Assembly (NCBI GenBank): GCA_021828575.1 | Contig: JAJZEL010000091.1 | Coordinates: forward strand, 1-10,946 | Reading direction: 5' to 3' | DNA from: Pseudomonadota bacterium | GTDB taxonomy: Bacteria; Pseudomonadota; Gammaproteobacteria; Burkholderiales; Ferrovaceae | Length of the DNA stretch: 10,946 nucleotides | Shown here: positions 6,769 through 10,946 of the stretch, one piece after another | Numbering within the stretch: position 1 is the first letter of the stretch | How the letters are laid out: each line of letters begins with the position of its first letter | The notes under the pieces: generated by a model | Told to the model about the DNA's origin: nothing | The model's input: the letters and a program-made list of their open reading frames with translations, nothing else | The model's database searches: none | Made by a program: the position numbers and the translations under genes

Positions 6769-8208
6769 TTAACCCAGGCCCACCTTTTTCATCACCATCA
6801 TCAGTTCTTTTCGCAGCGGATGCTGAAATAAAAACAGACCTGCCACCCAACCCAGCAGCGCTCCTGTTCCGCCAATCAACAGCTGTGTCCACAGGTTGAC
6901 GGGCATCATGGTGTTGATTGCCAGCAAAATGACCGGAATGGCGGCCGATGCCATTGTCACGCCCAGACTGCCAGGCTGAACGCGTGCGATTTCTGACATC
7001 GTTACATCAACGGTGATCTTGCATTGGATCAGCGACATGATGTTGTCCAGAAGGCTGACAATGACGAATCCTATCCCAATGGCTGCCAGCCCATGCGGAG
7101 AAAGAAAATAGACCAGCCCGATGATGATCGGGGTATGAATGGAGAGGAAAAAAACATTCTGGCGTAGTTGCCCGATGGCGATCAGCATGGAGCCCCATAA
7201 AAGAAATGGAGCCGTAATGAGTGAAGCGATGCAGAGCAATTGCACCAGGGGAACGGATGACTCCCATTGGGCGCCATAGAGCACATAGACCACAGGGTGA
7301 GCCAGCAGGGCCAGATTGATGAAAAAAGGCCAGGCCACTGCAGTAACGTATCGTGATGAGTGGAGGAACTCTTCCTTGAGTGCTGCTCCTTGGCGGGCGC
7401 GTTGCGCAAAATGAGGCATGGCCACATTCCATAAAGAGGACATGACCAGTTTCTCGAACAGGGTGATCAATCCGGTTCCCCGACCAAAATAACCCACCAT
7501 GGCCATGCCTGACGTGCGGCCGATGACCATGTCGGGAACTCCCCTCATGGCATCAATGAGCAGCATGAAAATGTTGGACATGAGGCCGAATTTGAAGGCC
7601 GGCCGAATTTCCTTGAACCCAGGCAGGAAAGGCAGGTGTCTGGGGCGCCAGACCTGAGCCAGAATAACATTGCACACGGTGCCTGCCACGGAACCCCAGG
7701 CCATGGAGAGGTAGCTGAATCCCCGATATGCCAGAACAAGGGTCGTGATGCCCCCGGCCAGATTGGACAGTACGCGGATCAGGGCTGGGTGCGCAAAGTT
7801 CATTTCCCGATGCATGTAGGCCACGGCAATGGTACCAAAGGGAATCAGGGCAAAGTTGAAAGCCAGAATTCGCATCACGGAACGGATGCCGGGTTCCTTG
7901 TAAAAACTGGCGGCAAAGTCGCTGGTCATCAGGATGACCAGGGCCATGGTCCAGGCGGTGATGAGGGTCAGGGCAAAGGCTGCCCGGATCTTGTCCAGTG
8001 TCAGTTCTTTTTCCTGTATCACGTAGCTTGAGACACCAAAATCCCGCAAGGTCTGTGCAAAACCGATGATCACCATGGCCACGGAAAACACACCCATTTC
8101 AGAGGGAGTCAAAAGCCGCGCGATGACCACGGACACCACGAACTGGATGGCCACGCTGATGTAATTCTGGCCCAGACTCAGCACCAGGGATTTACGGACA
8201 GTGCTCAT
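6769..8208 (-). CDS. Wzx-like oligosaccharide flippase (polysaccharide biosynthesis protein, MOP superfamily)
   Basis: This 479-residue integral membrane protein would move undecaprenyl-linked glycan repeat units from the inner to the outer face of the cytoplasmic membrane. The N-terminus SLGQNYISVAIQFVVSVVIARLLTPSEMGVFSVAMVIIGF is the classical first helix pair of the family, with the RLLTPSEMGVFS loop. DFGVSSYVIQ follows, and hydrophobic segments spaced along the whole length fit 12-14 helices. The length matches Wzx/PST proteins. The ATG overlaps the stop of the upstream GT4 gene by four bases (8205-8208). There is no Shine-Dalgarno before it, so it probably depends on translation arriving from the upstream gene. 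It is the last gene of the leftward operon. No Wzy polymerase or chain-length regulator is seen in the window, so assignment to the Wzx/Wzy route rests on this gene alone. Confidence 0.92.
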   Translation of the reverse strand: MSTVRKSLVLSLGQNYISVAIQFVVSVVIARLLTPSEMGVFSVAMVIIGFAQTLRDFGVSSYVIQEKELTLDKIRAAFALTLITAWTMALVILMTSDFAASFYKEPGIRSVMRILAFNFALIPFGTIAVAYMHREMNFAHPALIRVLSNLAGGITTLVLAYRGFSYLSMAWGSVAGTVCNVILAQVWRPRHLPFLPGFKEIRPAFKFGLMSNIFMLLIDAMRGVPDMVIGRTSGMAMVGYFGRGTGLITLFEKLVMSSLWNVAMPHFAQRARQGAALKEEFLHSSRYVTAVAWPFFINLALLAHPVVYVLYGAQWESSVPLVQLLCIASLITAPFLLWGSMLIAIGQLRQNVFFLSIHTPIIIGLVYFLSPHGLAAIGIGFVIVSLLDNIMSLIQCKITVDVTMSEIARVQPGSLGVTMASAAIPVILLAINTMMPVNLWTQLLIGGTGALLGWVAGLFLFQHPLRKELMMVMKKVGLG

Positions 8209-9206
8209 GAAGACACAGCCAGTTTGAAAGCCTGGGCATGCTGGGCCGCGCTGTGTGCCCAGGTGAAACCCTGGACGCGCTTCAGCCCTTTTTGACTGAA
8301 TTGCTGATGCATGGTGGGGTTCAGCAATCGTTCCATGGCGTTTGCAAGAGCAGTGACATCATGGGGATCTACTGTCATGGCTGCATCACCGGCCACTTCA
8401 GAGCAGGCGCTCACGTTGGCAGTGATCACGGGACAACCGCAGGCCATGGCTTCCAGGATGGGCATGCCGAATCCTTCGTAGAGGGAGGGAAACAGGAAAC
8501 CCAATGCGTTCTGATAATGTTGGGCCAGCGCCGCGTCATCCAGAAATTCCGTGATGACATGGACACCTGCCTGTGCCGGAGGCACGGAAGCGGACGGCAC
8601 CTTCAGCACCAGGCGCAGCTCGGGGTGTGCTGAATGAATGTTGCGGAACGCCTTGAGTATTCGTCGGATGTTTTTTCTGGGTTCGCCGTTGGAGATGTGA
8701 AAGAAATACTGGTCGGGCGATGCAATCTGGCTGGTTTGAAAAACCGCATCCACCCCATGTGGGCAAACCACGACCCGTTCTGCAGGATAGCCCACATAAT
8801 TCAGCAGTTCACGCCGGGTGTAATGAGACACCGCCACAATGGCAGACACCTCATTTTTCAGGCGAGCCCATCGTGCCAGTTTTTTTCGTGCGGAATACCG
8901 GGCGGTGAGCATGCCTTTCAGAGTACCGAAATAGTCCCATCCTGAGAGAGTGAGGGGGGCAAACCCGTGCACGGTCATGACCAGAGGCTGGTGACCCAGC
9001 AGGAATTCAAGCGGGGGGTTACCACCGCCAGATCGTACATCCCACAGAAGGTCTACTGACTTTGGCAAGGATGGCTGGTCGTGAAAGGGCACCAGTTCCA
9101 TGTGATGGTCAGGCAGATGCTGCCCCACATTCCGGGCATACACCCGGAAACTCTGGGGAATGTAGTCGGGCAGAAAAACGCCCACACGCAACTGCGGCTG
9201 GCTCAT
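8205..9206 (-). CDS. Glycosyltransferase family 4 (GT-B fold)
   Basis: This 333-residue protein is a retaining GT-B glycosyltransferase of the GT4/group 1 type. The N-terminal acceptor domain holds LVMTVHGFAPLTL and AIVAVSHYTRRELL, both typical of the family. The C-terminal donor domain starts near YFFHISNGEPRKNIRRILKAF, with the basic phosphate-binding RK. It contains LFPSLYEGFGMPILEAMACGCPVI with the EX7E pair Glu244 and Glu252, then the SEVAGDAA loop. The closest functional analogues are mannosyl- or rhamnosyltransferases of O-antigen loci, but the sugar cannot be assigned. It is slightly short for the family, mainly in the N-terminal domain. The start overlaps the upstream GT2 stop by four bases (9203-9206) and the end overlaps the flippase start in the same way. 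It has no membrane segments and should act at the cytosolic membrane face. Confidence 0.93.
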   Translation of the reverse strand: MSQPQLRVGVFLPDYIPQSFRVYARNVGQHLPDHHMELVPFHDQPSLPKSVDLLWDVRSGGGNPPLEFLLGHQPLVMTVHGFAPLTLSGWDYFGTLKGMLTARYSARKKLARWARLKNEVSAIVAVSHYTRRELLNYVGYPAERVVVCPHGVDAVFQTSQIASPDQYFFHISNGEPRKNIRRILKAFRNIHSAHPELRLVLKVPSASVPPAQAGVHVITEFLDDAALAQHYQNALGFLFPSLYEGFGMPILEAMACGCPVITANVSACSEVAGDAAMTVDPHDVTALANAMERLLNPTMHQQFSQKGLKRVQGFTWAHSAAQHAQAFKLAVSS

Positions 9207-10171
9207 GAATGCAAGGTTCCGCGCAGTTTTCGTGTCATCAGGGCAGCCAGGTTGAATAGCCAGAGTGGGTCCTGGCGCATGAAACCGGCCAGGGGGCCCA
9301 CGGGAATGCCTTGTCGGCGGCGCAGGCGATACAGAACACTGCCTGCAAAATCCTGTCGTAATTCCTGCAGTTTGCGGGTTCTCATCTGGCGGAGTCCGGG
9401 AACGTCCGGTACAAAAGAGTGAATCTGCTTCCAGAACTGCAGACGATGGGCCATGAGCTGGAATGATCGTTCATTGCCCCAGTCACCGCCTTGCGAGATA
9501 TTGACGCCGCTACCCATCCAGACCTCGATGGAGGCGCAGTAGGCTACCTTGCGGGTTCGGTGCAGGGCCTGCATCCAGAACGCCTCGTCTTCACCCATGA
9601 TCACGTTCACGGGAAACCGAAGGTCACGGACCAGCGAACGACGAACCACCACACTGGAGGTCTTGATCATGTTGCGGCCCAGCACCAGGGACAAGGCATC
9701 TCCCTGGTATTCGTGAAGCGCAGAAGCTGGATCAAGACAGGGTTGATGTGCCAGCAGGTCTGTGGCCATGGCAAAGCGGCTGGTATCCCAGTCAGCACGT
9801 TTGTGATCGGCAAAATAGAAATCGTAACCCCGGTCGTGAACGGTGACGGCATGGGCCAGATGATCAGGCGTCCATTCGTCATCCGAATCCAGGAAGGCCA
9901 CCAGCTCAATGGAGTCAGGTAATTGATCGAGCCCCGTATTGCGGGCATGTCCGGCCCCTCCGTTTTTCTGTCGGAGAATGTGAATGTTTTTTAAATGCGA
10001 AAAATGCTGCCTGACGATGGGTTCGGCAGGACAGGGTGACTCATCGTCCACGATCAGCACGTGAACAGGTTCTTCCCCCGTTTGCCGTTCAACGGACTCC
10101 AGCGCGCGCATCAGTGGTTCGGGCGTGCGCTGATAGTAGGGAATCAGGACGCCAATGCGGGGGAGCATCAT
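9203..10171 (-). CDS. Glycosyltransferase family 2 (GT-A fold)
   Basis: This 322-residue protein is a second GT2-type enzyme, distinct from the one at 1680. The fold begins at once with RIGVLIPYYQR (residues 5-15), followed by VLIVDDESP (38-46) and NGGAGHARNTGLD (70-82). The metal-binding FLDSDDEW has Asp95 and Asp97, and the acceptor-side VIMGEDEAFWMQAL supplies the usual ED catalytic base. I chose the ATGATG at 10171: it gives a four-base overlap with the TPR gene stop and starts right at the fold. A GTG at 10207 would add 12 residues without family features and a longer overlap, so it is less likely. The downstream GT4 gene overlaps by four bases. The enzyme is probably membrane-associated on the cytosolic side and adds one sugar of the repeat unit. 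Donor unknown. Confidence 0.92.
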   Translation of the reverse strand: MMLPRIGVLIPYYQRTPEPLMRALESVERQTGEEPVHVLIVDDESPCPAEPIVRQHFSHLKNIHILRQKNGGAGHARNTGLDQLPDSIELVAFLDSDDEWTPDHLAHAVTVHDRGYDFYFADHKRADWDTSRFAMATDLLAHQPCLDPASALHEYQGDALSLVLGRNMIKTSSVVVRRSLVRDLRFPVNVIMGEDEAFWMQALHRTRKVAYCASIEVWMGSGVNISQGGDWGNERSFQLMAHRLQFWKQIHSFVPDVPGLRQMRTRKLQELRQDFAGSVLYRLRRRQGIPVGPLAGFMRQDPLWLFNLAALMTRKLRGTLHS

Positions 10172-10791
10172 TGGGCGGTGTTTTGCTGGGGAGGACTGTC
10201 CTTCCACTGTCCGGTGCTTTCCAGTTTCTGCTTCAATCCGGGTAGGGGAAAACCGTTGTCATAAGCCTTGTGGGCATAGGACAGGGCCTGATCATATTGC
10301 TTCAGGTTGAAATACAGTAACCCCATGTTGTACTGAAGGTTGGCGTTCTGCGGATCCAGTTTTTCCGCAGCCTGGTATTCTGCCAGCGCTTCGTTGTCCT
10401 TTCCGGTCTTGGCCAGGTAGTTGCCATGGACCAGATGGGGAATGGGGTCGTCCGGCGCTATCTGGCTGGCCCGCTGAAAGTAGCATTCCACCGTGTATTT
10501 CATGCCATCCGGGTGGTTCGTTTTGCCCTTGATGGCCAAGCCCACCAATGCATTGAGCGCGCGTGGATGATTTGGATAGGCGTTCAGGGTGTAGTCCAGG
10601 TCAGGTCCGACTTTTTGTGAGGTGTTGCCTTGCAATAATTCTTCAACCGAAGGCGTGAAATGAGCTATTTCCACCAGATGGAACAAATGCGGATTGTTTT
10701 GACGGGCGTTGTAGTCCAGAGGAAATGTATTGGCATTGTCAGATTTGACCACATCAGGACAATAGCCTTCGGCCTGTGCGTAGATGGGCAT
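10168..10791 (-). CDS. TPR-repeat protein, first gene of the leftward glycan operon
   Basis: This 207-residue protein carries tetratricopeptide repeats: one at about residues 115-148 (HGNYLAKTGKDNEALAEYQAAEKLDP), one at 149-182 (NMGLLYFNLKQYDQALSYAHKAYDNGFPL) and perhaps a degenerate one before them. The first 75 residues contain HFTPSVEELLQG and DLDYTLNAYPNHPRALNAL. From memory these resemble a family of exported TPR proteins that normally start with a signal peptide. Here there is none: the ATG leads directly into IYAQAEGYC, which looks like the end of a signal peptide plus the mature start. The frame upstream reaches a TAG after 16 further non-hydrophobic codons, without another start. No Shine-Dalgarno precedes the ATG. 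Either the 5' end was lost in a rearrangement or this copy is cytosolic. TPR proteins in such loci often scaffold glycan assembly; that role is an inference. It overlaps the next gene by four bases. Confidence 0.8.
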   Translation of the reverse strand: MPIYAQAEGYCPDVVKSDNANTFPLDYNARQNNPHLFHLVEIAHFTPSVEELLQGNTSQKVGPDLDYTLNAYPNHPRALNALVGLAIKGKTNHPDGMKYTVECYFQRASQIAPDDPIPHLVHGNYLAKTGKDNEALAEYQAAEKLDPQNANLQYNMGLLYFNLKQYDQALSYAHKAYDNGFPLPGLKQKLESTGQWKDSPPQQNTAQ

Positions 10792-10946
10792 ACGAGCGTG
10801 CCGTGCGCTTTTCTGTTGGTTTGAAATATCTTGCTGATTCTACATTTTGTCTAGATCGGAAAGAAAATCGGTAATCATGTTTCTGAAGCATTCTCAATCC
10901 ACAATAATTACATGGAATTTCTTGTTTTCCAAAATTGATGACTCAA
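10792..10946. other. AT-rich leader before the leftward operon
   Basis: These 155 bases to the window edge have no gene I can support. They are AT-rich, in contrast to the operon they precede. A plus-strand frame from ATG at 10877 is open to the edge (23 codons) but has no good ribosome binding site and no recognisable motif. Confidence 0.5.
10825..10853 (-). promoter_or_regulatory. Candidate sigma-70-like promoter of the TPR-glycosyltransferase-flippase operon
   Basis: Read on the minus strand, TAGACA (10853-10848) and GATATT (10830-10825) match the -35 box at five of six positions and the -10 box at four of six, with a 17-base spacer. Transcription would start near 10818, giving a leader of about 27 bases before the ATG at 10791. 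The region is AT-rich, so a chance match is possible. Confidence 0.35.

Noticed and set aside
10877..10946. Plus-strand frame open to the window edge as the start of a divergent gene
   Set aside because: Only 23 codons, poor ribosome binding site and no motif; it cannot be judged without the next bases.
1..10946. Defence system, CRISPR array, tRNA or riboswitch
   Set aside because: No repeat-spacer pattern, nuclease or toxin motifs, tRNA-like fold or conserved riboswitch core was recognised on either strand by eye.

Overview
The window is a stretch of a mid-to-high GC bacterial chromosome, most likely a proteobacterium. This rests on the CysNC-type sulfate-activation fusion, the style of the surface-glycan genes and the tight ATGA gene junctions. 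The genus cannot be told from the sequence. Every recognisable gene belongs to sulfate activation or to synthesis and export of a cell-surface or extracellular polysaccharide.

Layout. Bases 2-1645 (+) hold the 3' part of a fused sulfate adenylyltransferase subunit 1/APS kinase (cysNC), which makes PAPS. Next on the + strand come a family 2 glycosyltransferase (1680-2660), a WbsX/GH99-like glycan enzyme (2728-3804), a SAM-dependent methyltransferase (3825-4484), a DegT-type PLP aminotransferase (4543-5736) and a FemAB/BioF2-fold acyltransferase (5733-6743). The WbsX and methyltransferase genes are clearly AT-richer than their neighbours and look like a separately acquired insert.

After a gap of only 25 bases a minus-strand operon meets the first head-on. 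Read in its own direction it is a TPR protein (10791-10168), a family 2 glycosyltransferase (10171-9203), a GT4 glycosyltransferase (9206-8205) and a Wzx-like flippase (8208-6769). All three junctions are 4-base ATGA overlaps, so the four genes are probably translated as one coupled unit.

Working together, the glycosyltransferases would build a repeat unit on a lipid carrier. The aminotransferase/acyltransferase pair could supply an acylated amino sugar, the methyltransferase could methylate it, and the flippase would move the unit across the inner membrane. PAPS from CysNC could allow sulfation, but no sulfotransferase is visible here. No priming transferase, Wzy polymerase or chain-length regulator is seen either, so the locus extends beyond the window. 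No tRNA, rRNA, insertion sequence, CRISPR array or defence system was recognised. I did not find a clearly new system; the points most worth checking are the composition island, the PAPS/glycan linkage and the TPR protein without an export signal.
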